Shown: positions 9,049 to 17,399, counted from the first letter of the stretch. The stretch is 64,000 bases of DNA from Gilvimarinus polysaccharolyticus (GCF_001187555.1 NZ_LFIJ01000001.1:1638078-1702077); one strand, 5' to 3'. The notes: generated by a model from the letters alone, not told the origin. Made by a program: numbers and translations.

Positions 9049-9845
9049 GCTATAATTTCACGACAATAAAGTTTCTTTTTGAAACTGCAGTGAGGCACTT
9101 GCTACAGAGGGTAACAATACTATCCCTTATGCTGACCGGTTCTATCTGCGAAGCTAATATGCAAGTATCTCCTACCCAAGTATTTGTTGTTGCAGAGCAC
9201 AGCGCCTCAGGCATAACACTGCTTAACACCGGGGGAGAAGATTTATATGCACAAGTTCGTGTCTTTGAATGGCAGCAACAAAACGGCGAAGAGAAACTAC
9301 TGCCCACTCGTGCAATCGTGGCGAGCCCTCCGATGCTGCAACTCGCCCCTGGCGTTAACCAACTTGTACGAATCGTACGAAATGGGGCGCCTCCCACGGA
9401 TATCGAAAGCAGTTTTCGAATCATTATCGATGAGCTACCAGTAAATCTCGAGAGAGCCAAGCAAGCCACTAATAATACCCTCAGCACCCCAACCAATGGC
9501 TTACAATTTCGGTTACGTTATTCTATTCCAGTCTTTTTAGAACCGCCTAAACAAATTGCCATGCAGCCGATACTGAGCACTCAATTAATAAAAGAAAAGG
9601 ACGGATATTTTTTACGCATCAGTAATGGTGGTAATAGTCATGCTCATATTACTGATCTTACCTGGAAGCAAGACCAACAGCGAATCAGTATAGCCTCGGG
9701 GCTTGCAGGTTATGTCTTGCCGGGGCAGCAACGACAATGGCGACTAGATGATAATCTAAGTTTGATTGGTGGTGGTGAATTTACAGCAAGGATAAACGGT
9801 GAGCTGCTCGATCGCACTCTTATCTCTATCACCGAGACAAATTAG
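9042..9845 (+). CDS. Periplasmic pilus chaperone (CsuC/FimC-like)
   Basis: A 267-residue protein with an N-terminal signal (TILSLMLTGSICEA) and the two Ig-like domains of pilus chaperones. Family landmarks are MQVSPTQVFVVAEHSASGITLLNTGG (first strands), PPMLQLAPGVNQLVRIVR (donor strand and subunit-binding Arg region) and FRIIIDELPV. It delivers pilins to the usher by donor-strand complementation. It starts at a GTG overlapping the stop of the upstream pilin; GTGs at 9045 or 9090 are alternatives. Its 3' end overlaps the usher gene by 47 bases, so translation is probably coupled. Confidence 0.88.
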   Translation: MVSYNFTTIKFLFETAVRHLLQRVTILSLMLTGSICEANMQVSPTQVFVVAEHSASGITLLNTGGEDLYAQVRVFEWQQQNGEEKLLPTRAIVASPPMLQLAPGVNQLVRIVRNGAPPTDIESSFRIIIDELPVNLERAKQATNNTLSTPTNGLQFRLRYSIPVFLEPPKQIAMQPILSTQLIKEKDGYFLRISNGGNSHAHITDLTWKQDQQRISIASGLAGYVLPGQQRQWRLDDNLSLIGGGEFTARINGELLDRTLISITETN

Positions 9846-12210
9846 TCTAACTGGAGGGATTTTTCTGGCATTGCTCACAGCTGATGTATTCGGCGAACAA
9901 TATTTAACCGACCTTGAAACTCACCATTTCTCTCACGATGTTTCAGACTATTCTTCTCAAGCCGATATTACCCTGTACCTTGAGGTGATCCTCAATCAAA
10001 CACGCTACCCTAGGCTGCTACCTATCATCCAACGAAACCACGAATTATTTGCCAAAGTCGGCGACCTACAACAATTAGGGTTTATCGTTAACGATGCTGT
10101 AGGCACTGACAACATCGCATTAAGCTCACTAGCCGGGCTTAAAGTAAATTATTTAGTTAGCACACAACAACTAAAGCTCACCGCCCCACTATCGTTATTA
10201 TCGCTACCCGTCACCACACTCTGGGCAGACTCATCGCAGAACGCCCCTAAAGCAACAGCATCACCCGGCGTTTTATTTAATTATGATCTTTACTTCAATC
10301 AAGATAATAAACATCGTTTAGCCTCTGCCGCCACTGAGTTTCGTATCTTTGGCTTTGGCAACGGCGTCTTTAGCCATACATCAACCACTCACGCCGAGCA
10401 AGCCGAAGACAGCTCTTGGGAAAGTAAAACAGTCGCTCTTGATACTTTTGGCGAATGGTCGTTCCCTGAAAATGCAACACGCTTAGTTATCGGCGATTCT
10501 ATCAGTGGCGGACTTAACTGGTCCCGCTCGCTTCGGTTTGGTGGTATTCAGTTTAGTCGCAGCTTTAAATTACAGCCTTATCGCACCACCTCACCACTGG
10601 CATCTTTTATCGGCAAGGCAACCTTACCCTCATCGGTCGAACTTTACATTGACGGCATCCGTCGATATCAATCTAATGTACCTACCGGACCATTTGAATT
10701 AAATTCCGCGCCCAAAATTACCGGCACAGGTCAAGCGCAAGTCGTAACCACCGACATTCTCGGACGCTCTACCACAATCGATATCCCTTTTTACAGTACG
10801 CAACAATTACTGGCTAAAGGTTTATCAGACTGGACGGTTAATGTTGGCGTTGCACATAAAGATTACGGTGTTCGCTCTTTCTCGTATGGTGATGAGCCGA
10901 GCGCCACAGGTAGCATTCGTTACGGATTGAACAACCAATTGACAATGGAAGGTCATGCTGAAACCGGAGGCCGCCTCATCAATGGTGGTATTGGCGCTGT
11001 TTGGCAGCCTGGCTTGGCGGGGGTTATCAGCCTTGCTCACACACATAGTGACGAGAACGGGAAGACTGGGCACCAAACAGCATGGCGTTATAGCTGGAAT
11101 AACTCACGCTTTAACTTCTCTGCAGCTAGCCAGCGCACTTTTGGCAATTATCGTGATTTGGCCACCCACTATGGTCCTTTACCCTCCCGGCTTAGCGAGC
11201 AGGTCTTAGCCAGTCTATATACACCTCACTTAGGTAATATTGGTATCAGCGCAACGCGCTTTGACTATAGCGATAGCAATGAGCCGCTATCACGCTATGC
11301 TGGGGTGTACTGGAGTCATAACATCGGCGGCAGGGTTTCTCTCAACTTATCCTATAATCAAAACCTCAATGACAGTAAAGACTGTAACCTGCAATTCGGT
11401 ATTAATGTCAGTTTTAACCGTGATTACCAACTCAGCACTACGGCACAGCGCCACGCTCAAAAAAATAATTATCAAGCCAGTCTACAGCGAACTTTACCCA
11501 GCGATGGCGGCTCTGGCTGGCGCCTGCAAACCGGTAAAAATAAAAACGCGACCAACGCCTCAGCCCAAGGTAACTGGCTGGGAAATTATGGCCGCATTGA
11601 TGCCGGTATAGCGCATACTGAGAAACACAATACTGGATATGCCCAAGCGAGCGGCAGTCTTGTATTGATGAACAATCAAGGTTTTGCGTCACGCCGCATC
11701 AATGATGGCTTTGCAGTGGTCTCTACAGATGGCATATCAAACATGCCGGTCAAACTAGAAAATCGTCTAATAGGTTACACAAACGATAGCGGTAATCTAT
11801 TAGTGTCACGGCTTAATACTTGGCAGCGTAACAGGCTGTCAGTTGATCCGATGGATTTACCTGCGGACAATACAATTACTATCATTGATAAAATCGTAAC
11901 ACCAAGTGATCGTGCCGGGACATTAGTGCAATTTTCGATAGAAAAAGTTCGAGCCGCCACTGTAATTTTAACCGACATTAACGGTCAGCCACTGCCCATT
12001 GCTAGCCAAGTTCAACAAACCGACGGCTCCGACAAGCTCATATTTGTTGGTTTTGATGGCCAAGCCTATATTCAAAAACTACAAGATCATAATCAACTGC
12101 GTGTGATCACGCCTAACGGCATCTGTCACGTCGAGTTTGATATTCCCAAAAACGAAAAACCAAGCAGTTACATCATTGGCCCTTTCAAATGCTTAGAGGC
12201 TGCACAATGA
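9799..12210 (+). CDS. Outer-membrane usher (CsuD/FimD-like)
   Basis: An 803-residue protein with the usher layout: signal peptide ending near TADVFG, N-terminal domain (YLEVILNQTRYPRLLPII), β-barrel with the plug-region signature (SRSLRFGGIQFSRSFKLQPY ... SVELYIDGIRRYQSNVPTGPFEL, TTDILGRST), and small C-terminal β-domains ending in a Cys-containing tail (GICHVEFD ... GPFKCLEAAQ). It forms the pore that assembles and secretes the pilus. The GTG start at 9799 lies inside the chaperone gene; GGAGGG near 9852 could serve an internal start at TTG 9871, so the first residues are uncertain. Confidence 0.9.
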   Translation: MSCSIALLSLSPRQISLTGGIFLALLTADVFGEQYLTDLETHHFSHDVSDYSSQADITLYLEVILNQTRYPRLLPIIQRNHELFAKVGDLQQLGFIVNDAVGTDNIALSSLAGLKVNYLVSTQQLKLTAPLSLLSLPVTTLWADSSQNAPKATASPGVLFNYDLYFNQDNKHRLASAATEFRIFGFGNGVFSHTSTTHAEQAEDSSWESKTVALDTFGEWSFPENATRLVIGDSISGGLNWSRSLRFGGIQFSRSFKLQPYRTTSPLASFIGKATLPSSVELYIDGIRRYQSNVPTGPFELNSAPKITGTGQAQVVTTDILGRSTTIDIPFYSTQQLLAKGLSDWTVNVGVAHKDYGVRSFSYGDEPSATGSIRYGLNNQLTMEGHAETGGRLINGGIGAVWQPGLAGVISLAHTHSDENGKTGHQTAWRYSWNNSRFNFSAASQRTFGNYRDLATHYGPLPSRLSEQVLASLYTPHLGNIGISATRFDYSDSNEPLSRYAGVYWSHNIGGRVSLNLSYNQNLNDSKDCNLQFGINVSFNRDYQLSTTAQRHAQKNNYQASLQRTLPSDGGSGWRLQTGKNKNATNASAQGNWLGNYGRIDAGIAHTEKHNTGYAQASGSLVLMNNQGFASRRINDGFAVVSTDGISNMPVKLENRLIGYTNDSGNLLVSRLNTWQRNRLSVDPMDLPADNTITIIDKIVTPSDRAGTLVQFSIEKVRAATVILTDINGQPLPIASQVQQTDGSDKLIFVGFDGQAYIQKLQDHNQLRVITPNGICHVEFDIPKNEKPSSYIIGPFKCLEAAQ

Positions 12211-13211
12211 AGCCATCAAAAAGCATCCTCTTAGGTCTAATTTTTAGCGGGTTATTGAGTTTAGCAAACAGCACATTAGCTACGACTAATTGTAACGCCA
12301 GTGCCAGTGATCTGGTTTTTGGCAACATCAGTATGGGCGCGACACAAAATAATACAGCAACGGTCAACATCGAGTGCAATACCTTTGGCCTGTCTTTACT
12401 GGCGACCGCTCGAGTACGGATGTGCCTAAATATTGATGCCGGTGTAGCCACTAACAGCACCGTAAACGCACGAACAATGAGCACCGCATCATTAGAGCAA
12501 GTACAGTTTCAAATTTATCGCGATGCAGGACGCTATCAAACTTGGAGCAATACTGTAGCAAGCGATGTCGATATTGACCTACAGTATTCCGTTCCTGTGC
12601 TAGGTGGTTCAGGTACAACTTCCGCCATCTTATATGGGCAAATACCTGCACAACTTGCCTTGGCAACAGGTAATCATCAGAACTCTTTCGTTGGTGCACA
12701 TACTCGCCTAGATTACCGTTATGCAGAACGCTTATTAGGCACACCCAGCTGGCCCACCAGCTGTACCTCTGGCGGAAATGGAGGTGGCAGCATTACCTTT
12801 CCCTTTAACGCTAATGCTACTGTTCCTGCTAGCTGTGTAATCGATGTTGTGAATAATCTTAATTTTGGCTCGACACCAGGATTAATCAGCAGCAACCAAG
12901 ATCAAACCACCAATTTCAGCTTTACTTGTACGAAAACGACACCGTGGAAAGTATCGCTTGATGACGGCCTGCATGCTGTGGGCGCAACACGCCACATGCG
13001 CCTTGGAACAACAGAAAACTATGTCGAATACGAACTCTACCGTGACAGCGGCCGGACATTACGCTGGGGCAACACACCGGATGTCGACACGGTTAACAAT
13101 GCCGGCACCGGAAGCAGCCAAAACCTGACCATTTATGGCCGCGTTCCCGCCCCGCAATCGCTCCCTAGTGGTAGCTATAGTGATACCGTGACCGTCACCA
13201 TCACCTATTGA
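12207..13211 (+). CDS. Two-domain spore coat U pilus tip subunit (CsuE-like)
   Basis: A 334-residue secreted protein with a signal peptide (SILLGLIFSGLLSLANSTLA) and two tandem SCPU domains: one from about residue 29 (CNASASDLVFGNISMG) and a second from about 205 (SCVIDVVNNLNFGSTPG) ending with SYSDTVTVTITY. Its end resembles the single-domain pilin at 8533. A two-domain last gene in an archaic pilus operon is the expected tip adhesin, like CsuE. The ATG at 12207 overlaps the usher stop (ATGA) and has AGAGG upstream. Confidence 0.85.
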   Translation: MKPSKSILLGLIFSGLLSLANSTLATTNCNASASDLVFGNISMGATQNNTATVNIECNTFGLSLLATARVRMCLNIDAGVATNSTVNARTMSTASLEQVQFQIYRDAGRYQTWSNTVASDVDIDLQYSVPVLGGSGTTSAILYGQIPAQLALATGNHQNSFVGAHTRLDYRYAERLLGTPSWPTSCTSGGNGGGSITFPFNANATVPASCVIDVVNNLNFGSTPGLISSNQDQTTNFSFTCTKTTPWKVSLDDGLHAVGATRHMRLGTTENYVEYELYRDSGRTLRWGNTPDVDTVNNAGTGSSQNLTIYGRVPAPQSLPSGSYSDTVTVTITY

Positions 13212-13439
13212 TCATCAAAACTTATGAGTGTAGATACCCTTAAGACAAGTGACCTCTCAGCCACATTAAACAGCTTCCATATTTTAAATTACTGGGACGG
13301 GCGACTAAAATTAGCTAAACGTATTTCCACACCAAACTCCCGCTAACAAATAGACTATATGTAAGTATTCATTCTCCTGTTATATGTCACTTTTTTTGAG
13401 GGGCGCATAATAAAATTATTATAAGAGGTTCATTTGGCC

Positions 13440-13742
13440 CTGTAATCCCTCCAATAATCCCCCCATTACTAGCGGCCATATAGACGACGGAAAAGTAGCG
13501 CATTACCAAGTGACTATGAAAATAGGCTTTCGAATTGAGAACAGCTAAGGATCTTTAGCGCCTGCTGGGCTGGGCCGGCGGCCAGTCTTGCATGTTATCG
13601 TCGATGAAAAACTCATAGGAACGCTATGATTATGGGAGACTAAGCTAAGCCATATATTAAAGATTTTATTCTGTCGCAGATTCAACACCTTCACGCCCAA
13701 GAATGCTTAATGCGCCATAAGTTTGATCTGACCCCATTTATT
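13440..13742 (+). repeat. Dispersed ~300-bp repeat, copy 1
   Basis: This segment is nearly identical, and in the same orientation, to 17399-17685. It begins CTGTAATCCC and ends GATCTGACCCCATTTATT. Copy 1 carries a 12-base insertion near its start relative to copy 2; other differences are a handful of substitutions and single-base indels. The end GGGGTCAGATC (minus strand) resembles the ends of elements associated with Y1/REP transposases, but no transposase frame is present. It abuts the CBM2 gene fragment starting at 13753. Confidence 0.85.
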
Positions 13743-13752
13743 GCCATTTATT

Positions 13753-13875
13753 GGTAGCGGCCCATATACCGCCAGCCGAAACAGCACCATTAACCCAGGG
13801 CAATCGGTAAGCTTTGGCTTTCAGGGCTCAGGCAGCGCCGAGACCGTTAACGTAACAGGGGACATTTGTCAGTAA
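13753..13875 (+). pseudogene. C-terminal fragment of a family 2 carbohydrate-binding module
   Basis: The plus strand reads GSGPYTASRNSTINPGQSVS, FGFQGSGSAETVNVTGDICQ, then stop. The NSTINPGQSVSFGFQGSG stretch and the terminal Cys match the last third of CBM2, the cellulose/xylan-binding domain often at the end of secreted glycoside hydrolases. Nothing upstream continues the frame because the repeat copy ends ten bases before it. A strong terminator hairpin follows, as expected at the end of a once-real gene. It is thus the truncated tail of a polysaccharide-degrading enzyme. Confidence 0.75.
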
Positions 13876-13894
13876 TGGCTCAATCGTTATAAAA

Positions 13895-13924
13895 AACCTC
13901 GCCGGTCTTCTGACCGGCGAGGTT
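13895..13924 (+). terminator. Rho-independent terminator of the lost CBM2 gene
   Basis: A perfect 13-bp stem (AACCTCGCCGGTC / GACCGGCGAGGTT) with loop TTCT, followed by a T-rich run. It sits 19 bases after the CBM2 fragment's stop codon. An A-run in front means it may also act on the opposite strand, where a lipoprotein gene ends at 14002. Confidence 0.85.
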
Positions 13925-14001
13925 TGGTTTTCTTTTTCCGTTCAGGCTAATTACATAAGTGGAGCCATATATTAATCTGGCCCACTTCTTTCGAGTTTTA
14001 T

Positions 14002-15261
14002 TTAATTCTCGAGCACTTCTTGCCAGCTACGACCGGCGTCTGGCGAAACAAAATCTGAACCCTGACGACAATTGAGCTTGATTACGTCTTGCTCAACGGC
14101 GATATCGCAATGCCTGTTAGGCAACTTAACCTCATCCCAATCATTATCTTTGCCGTTATAGCGAAACAGAAACGTCTGCTTTTTATTCAGGTTGACGGGG
14201 TCAAATACGTAGTCACCACCAACATTATAAAAGCGTGTTTTTTCAGTTACGTATTCTGACCAGCCAATCGTGTCAAACTCAGCCGTATTGACGTCAAAAA
14301 CCACACCCTTAGGGTTTGCGTCGGCCGCTCGATAATCGCGCGTCAGCGGCCCGACAAACAATTGATCTTGGTAAAAGGAAAAATGCGGAATCATATAAAC
14401 TTCACTGAGCAAAACGGGCACTGCAGACCAGCTCTCACCCCGATCTTTTGATGTTTTTAAACCACCAACCCCGTCTGCCGCAAGCATCATATTGCGCGAC
14501 ACAGCCAATGCCGACACGTATTGGCCTTCAGCATGACCGACAGGAACAACCTCCTCATCACAATAGCAAAACAGCTGCCCAAAGTTATCCAAGAAATAGT
14601 GCTCATCAACAGAGGAGTGCTGCTCGGCGGGCAATAACGTTGCCAAGGTTTCGGTGTCAACAAAGTGCCGCGTAGAACCTTCTTTTTTGGCAATGATACC
14701 CAACTCACCAAACTCAAGATCCCCTTGTCTCTTAAGCTTTATACTGTGGGCTCGGGCAAACGCTTGACGAAGCCCTGTTAAACTCTCAGCGGGGGAAAAT
14801 TTTATATCAGCGAAGCCGAAATCTTGCTCGGCCAAACTGCCATACAATTTAGGGTAGTATTGCTCTAAGTACCATTGGCCGGTTTTTTTATCCTCCAGCG
14901 CGACGATGGCCTGCTTGCCCCCTTGACGGAAAATTGCCAGTTTTCCTAGTGAAGTTACTTGGCCCGCCTTAATTGTGAAGGGGATGTGCATAGAAAGCGT
15001 AGACACATATTTCCCTTGATACCCTGAATGACGCTCGAACATAGTGAGCGCATACTGTCCAGGCGCCAAGCGAATAGCCGCTTGAGACTGCCTTAACCAC
15101 CCTCTATGCTCGCCGCTAATGTATACACCTCCATAATCCCATTCACCCGCAGTGGAAAAAAACAATATACCGTCATCTCCCACCGGCTTATCTTCTAGTG
15201 AGGGGACGGATGAACACCCAACGACCAACAATGCACACAAACAAAACAGATATTTCCACAT
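14002..15261 (-). CDS. Lipoprotein with Asp-box (BNR-like) repeats, function unknown
   Basis: A 419-residue protein beginning MWKYLFCLCALLVVGCSS: a lipoprotein signal with lipobox VVGC. The N-terminal third (FFSTAGEWDYGGVYISGEH, RLAPGQYALTMFERH) is β-rich and resembles the PEGA/DUF2846-like domain of some lipoproteins. The C-terminal half has two Asp-boxes, SKDRGESW and SPDAGRSW, typical of sialidase-like or photosynthesis-factor-like β-propellers. No catalytic set is visible. The start at 15261 is set by the signal peptide and GGGAG upstream; the frame is open to 15363. It lies between the two 300-bp repeats. Confidence 0.75.
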   Translation of the reverse strand: MWKYLFCLCALLVVGCSSVPSLEDKPVGDDGILFFSTAGEWDYGGVYISGEHRGWLRQSQAAIRLAPGQYALTMFERHSGYQGKYVSTLSMHIPFTIKAGQVTSLGKLAIFRQGGKQAIVALEDKKTGQWYLEQYYPKLYGSLAEQDFGFADIKFSPAESLTGLRQAFARAHSIKLKRQGDLEFGELGIIAKKEGSTRHFVDTETLATLLPAEQHSSVDEHYFLDNFGQLFCYCDEEVVPVGHAEGQYVSALAVSRNMMLAADGVGGLKTSKDRGESWSAVPVLLSEVYMIPHFSFYQDQLFVGPLTRDYRAADANPKGVVFDVNTAEFDTIGWSEYVTEKTRFYNVGGDYVFDPVNLNKKQTFLFRYNGKDNDWDEVKLPNRHCDIAVEQDVIKLNCRQGSDFVSPDAGRSWQEVLEN

Positions 15262-16037
15262 AATACTACTAGCTCCCAATGTAATTATTTTTTTCCTGCG
15301 AACACTTTCGGCAATAGCACACATTCTGTCAAGCCCAAAAAATTCATAGTACTTTGGGCTCAAGTATTGCTCTTCCCACGCAACAACCGAGCTACATACC
15401 AGCCGCTTATTGGCTATGCTAATGGTAAGGGCCTGGCTCGAATAGCGCTTCGAACGAATCAGCTACACTAGATGGTCAGCTATTCCAAATATCTACCCCA
15501 TAAACGGCTACCAAACACGTCCAGCGCCAATATTGTTTATACGACCTACGCCGAACTTTATAAGTATGGCAGAGGTTACCAGCATAGATGGGGCCATGAA
15601 AAACCTGCTTAACCATCTGTCAAAGCAGGATGTAACCGGCAATTATATAGACACAACATGGATGATTTACGCGATGCAATGAAGCCTATTAAAGCCAAAA
15701 TAATGCTTTTGAGCAGCGCCCAACGCTTCACCTACACCAGAGAAGCATGCCCTGCCCCACTGATGTGCTCCGCTCACCACCTAGGGTACTTGAGCCCAAG
15801 CAGCCCATACATCATCTGGAGCGCTGCTCTCACCGCGATACTGGCAGCACCGAAAAAAGGCAGACGGTGCCAAGCAGCCCCAAACACCGTGGTGCAAAGT
15901 GATTTGATGATCTATGCTTGAAATTCGATTGAAGTTAACTTATATATTAACTATAGTGTAGGCACCGTGACTGACGACGATATCCCAAACGATAGCTACT
16001 CTGGCAGCAAATACAGCGGCTGGCCGATGGGCACCGG
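15262..16037. other. Decayed accessory DNA without an intact gene
   Basis: Only short interrupted frames are present. On the plus strand, 15471-15600 reads MVSYSKYLPHKRLP ... YAELYKYGRGYQHRWGHE before a stop, and another frame gives TSIDGAMKNLLNHLSKQD. On the minus strand, 15780-15910 reads AAWHRLPFFGAASIAVRAAL before a stop. They look protein-like but cannot be named. Directly before 16038 the toxin frame continues upstream as QRLADGHR back to a TAG near 15993, hinting that the toxin gene has lost its original start. Confidence 0.5.
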
Positions 16038-16283
16038 ATGTCAAAAGAGAGCTTCCCGCCAGAGGGTGATTTACCTAAATCTGTGGGAGGGCAAAGCGCG
16101 GGAAAGTTTAACGCTCTAAAGCGAATACCTTTACGGGGTTATTGCTGGCGGTCGAACACCCAAGCAAACACATATTTTATCAGCCACTACGTTTATAAAG
16201 ACTACCAAAAACTCAAAAAGAAAGACTCGGACATAGTGGCCCACAACTGGAAAAGAATAGAGGAAAATGGCGATGAGCGCTAA
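16038..16283 (+). CDS. Putative toxin of a toxin-antitoxin-chaperone module (RelE/HigB-like)
   Basis: An 81-residue basic protein: PPEGDLPKSVGG, FNALKRIPLRGYCWRS, TYFISHYVYKDYQKLKKKD, NWKRIEENG. The sequence and its place directly before a helix-turn-helix antitoxin resemble RelE-fold mRNA interferases of the HigB type, though I cannot identify the subfamily with certainty. It overlaps the antitoxin start by 11 bases. The protein is short and the ATG lacks a good ribosome site; toxin-like codons continue about 14 residues upstream to a TAG, so the N-terminus may be truncated and the toxin weakened or dead. Confidence 0.6.
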   Translation: MSKESFPPEGDLPKSVGGQSAGKFNALKRIPLRGYCWRSNTQANTYFISHYVYKDYQKLKKKDSDIVAHNWKRIEENGDER

Positions 16284-16692
16284 AGAGCTGTTTTATCCAC
16301 CAAACAAACAATTCTCAAAAGCAGAAGACAAAGCCTACGCACGAGAAGAGCTGATTTATAACGTCACAGAAGACCTATTAGTGATATTGGAAGACCACGC
16401 CATTAGCAAAGCCGAACTGGCAAAAAAACTGGGTAAGTCCAAGTCGTTTGTAACGCAGCTACTCAGCGGCTCACGCAATATGACGCTTGGCACCCTGTCT
16501 GATATTTGCTTTGCACTGGGCTTTGCGCCCAAAGTATTGCTGCCGATCGCAGAGGCCCCTTTGGCAGAAGCACGCAATTTTGAGTGGAAAGCCGTGACAC
16601 CAAAGGCCAAAGCCACAGCCCCTTCTCGGACAAAGCTTACCGAGAGAAAAATTATCGGCTGTAGTCATCTACCTCAATGGCACGCGGCATGA
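16273..16692 (+). CDS. XRE/HigA-like antitoxin with C-terminal extension
   Basis: A 139-residue protein. Residues about 27-95 are a Cro/C1-type helix-turn-helix: DLLVILEDHAISKAELAKKL, GKSKSFVTQLLSGSRNMTLG, TLSDICFALGF. After the DNA-binding domain comes a ~45-residue tail (NFEWKAVTPKAKATAPSRTK, CSHLPQWHAA) that is basic and ends in aromatic residues. In TAC systems such a tail is the chaperone-addiction region that makes the antitoxin depend on the SecB-like partner; here that role is inferred. I use the ATG at 16273, eight bases after AGGA, rather than 16267. Such antitoxins usually repress their own operon. Confidence 0.82.
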   Translation: MSAKELFYPPNKQFSKAEDKAYAREELIYNVTEDLLVILEDHAISKAELAKKLGKSKSFVTQLLSGSRNMTLGTLSDICFALGFAPKVLLPIAEAPLAEARNFEWKAVTPKAKATAPSRTKLTERKIIGCSHLPQWHAA

Positions 16693-17174
16693 ACGACCTA
16701 TTAATATCAGCACAAGATGCTTTAAAGATTCAGTCAATCGACTTGCGTGGAACGCAAGTCTCGTTGCGAGAGGACTTTGAGCCGGCGACTTTGGGTGCTC
16801 ATGATTACGTCACCCAAGAGTTTCATGGCGTGTCACAAGTCAAAGAAGCCGTTTTTACGAATGACAACAGCGACACGGTGCATGAGTATCGCTTTAACCA
16901 TACCAGTGGTATTCGCGCCATTGCGCAAGGCGACCAAGAAGCCGCTATGGACGACGACTATCAACCTTTTGTGGTTATTGTCGTCACCTTTGAAGCCAAA
17001 TATATCGCCACCCAAGAACTAAGCGAAGACGAAGTGGCGGCTTTTTCAGAGAATAACGTGAGTTTTCATGTGCGCCCCTATTGGCGCGAGTACGTGCAAT
17101 CTACTTGCGCCAGAATCGGCTTAAATCCCCTGTTAGAAATTCCGATACATCGTAGTGATCAACGTGGGGGTTAA
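16689..17174 (+). CDS. SecB-like chaperone of a toxin-antitoxin-chaperone module
   Basis: A 161-residue protein whose start overlaps the antitoxin stop (ATGA). Its N-terminal part starts from alternating strands (IQSIDLRGTQVSLREDF), then FVVIVVTFEAKYIATQELS, and the C-terminal part NNVSFHVRPYWREYVQSTCA, IGLNPLLEIPIH follows the SecB signature (a conserved PY/F-R-E, helix, then a Leu/Pro-rich strand). Size is close to SecB (~155 residues). As the third gene after a toxin and a tailed HTH antitoxin, it fits the dedicated chaperone of TAC modules such as Mycobacterium Rv1955-1957, which folds or protects the antitoxin. An ATG at 16677 is an alternative start. Confidence 0.78.
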   Translation: MNDLLISAQDALKIQSIDLRGTQVSLREDFEPATLGAHDYVTQEFHGVSQVKEAVFTNDNSDTVHEYRFNHTSGIRAIAQGDQEAAMDDDYQPFVVIVVTFEAKYIATQELSEDEVAAFSENNVSFHVRPYWREYVQSTCARIGLNPLLEIPIHRSDQRGG

Positions 17175-17276
17175 TGCGCTGTGAGTTTTACCTGACTCCA
17201 CTTATCGCATTGTATTTTTTTCCGCGCCGCCTCATATACCATACTCGAATCACACATTTTTCTAACGGAGTATTTT

Positions 17277-17399
17277 ATGTCCAATCACCACACCCACAAA
17301 AAGATTGAAATGTTCTGATCCTCGACCAAAAGTATTGAAGATGCTATTAATAATGCCATTGTCGAGTGCCATAAAGCCATCAAAAATCTAAAGTGATTC
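17277..17399 (+). pseudogene. Dodecin pseudogene (two TGA stops, truncated by repeat)
   Basis: A good ribosome site (ACGGAG, six bases) precedes ATG and MSNHHTHKKIEMF, then TGA, then SSTKSIEDAINNAIVECHKA and IKNLK, then TGA TTC. Dodecins, small flavin-binding dodecamers of ~70 residues, read KKIE-x-x-GSS-x-SIEDAI-x-NAI and later NL-x-WFEV, so the first TGA sits where Gly is expected and the second where Trp is expected. Homology stops exactly where repeat copy 2 begins, leaving only two thirds of the gene. Clearly non-functional. Confidence 0.85.

Noticed and set aside
15658-15921. Plus-strand frame of 87 codons (MDDLRDAMKPIKAK...)
   Set aside because: No ribosome site, codon use unlike the neighbours, and the opposite strand in part looks more protein-like; taken as chance within decayed DNA.
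17316-17318. In-frame TGA in the dodecin gene as a possible selenocysteine codon
   Set aside because: The position is an expected Gly, a second TGA stands at an expected Trp, and the gene is truncated by a repeat. Decay explains it better.
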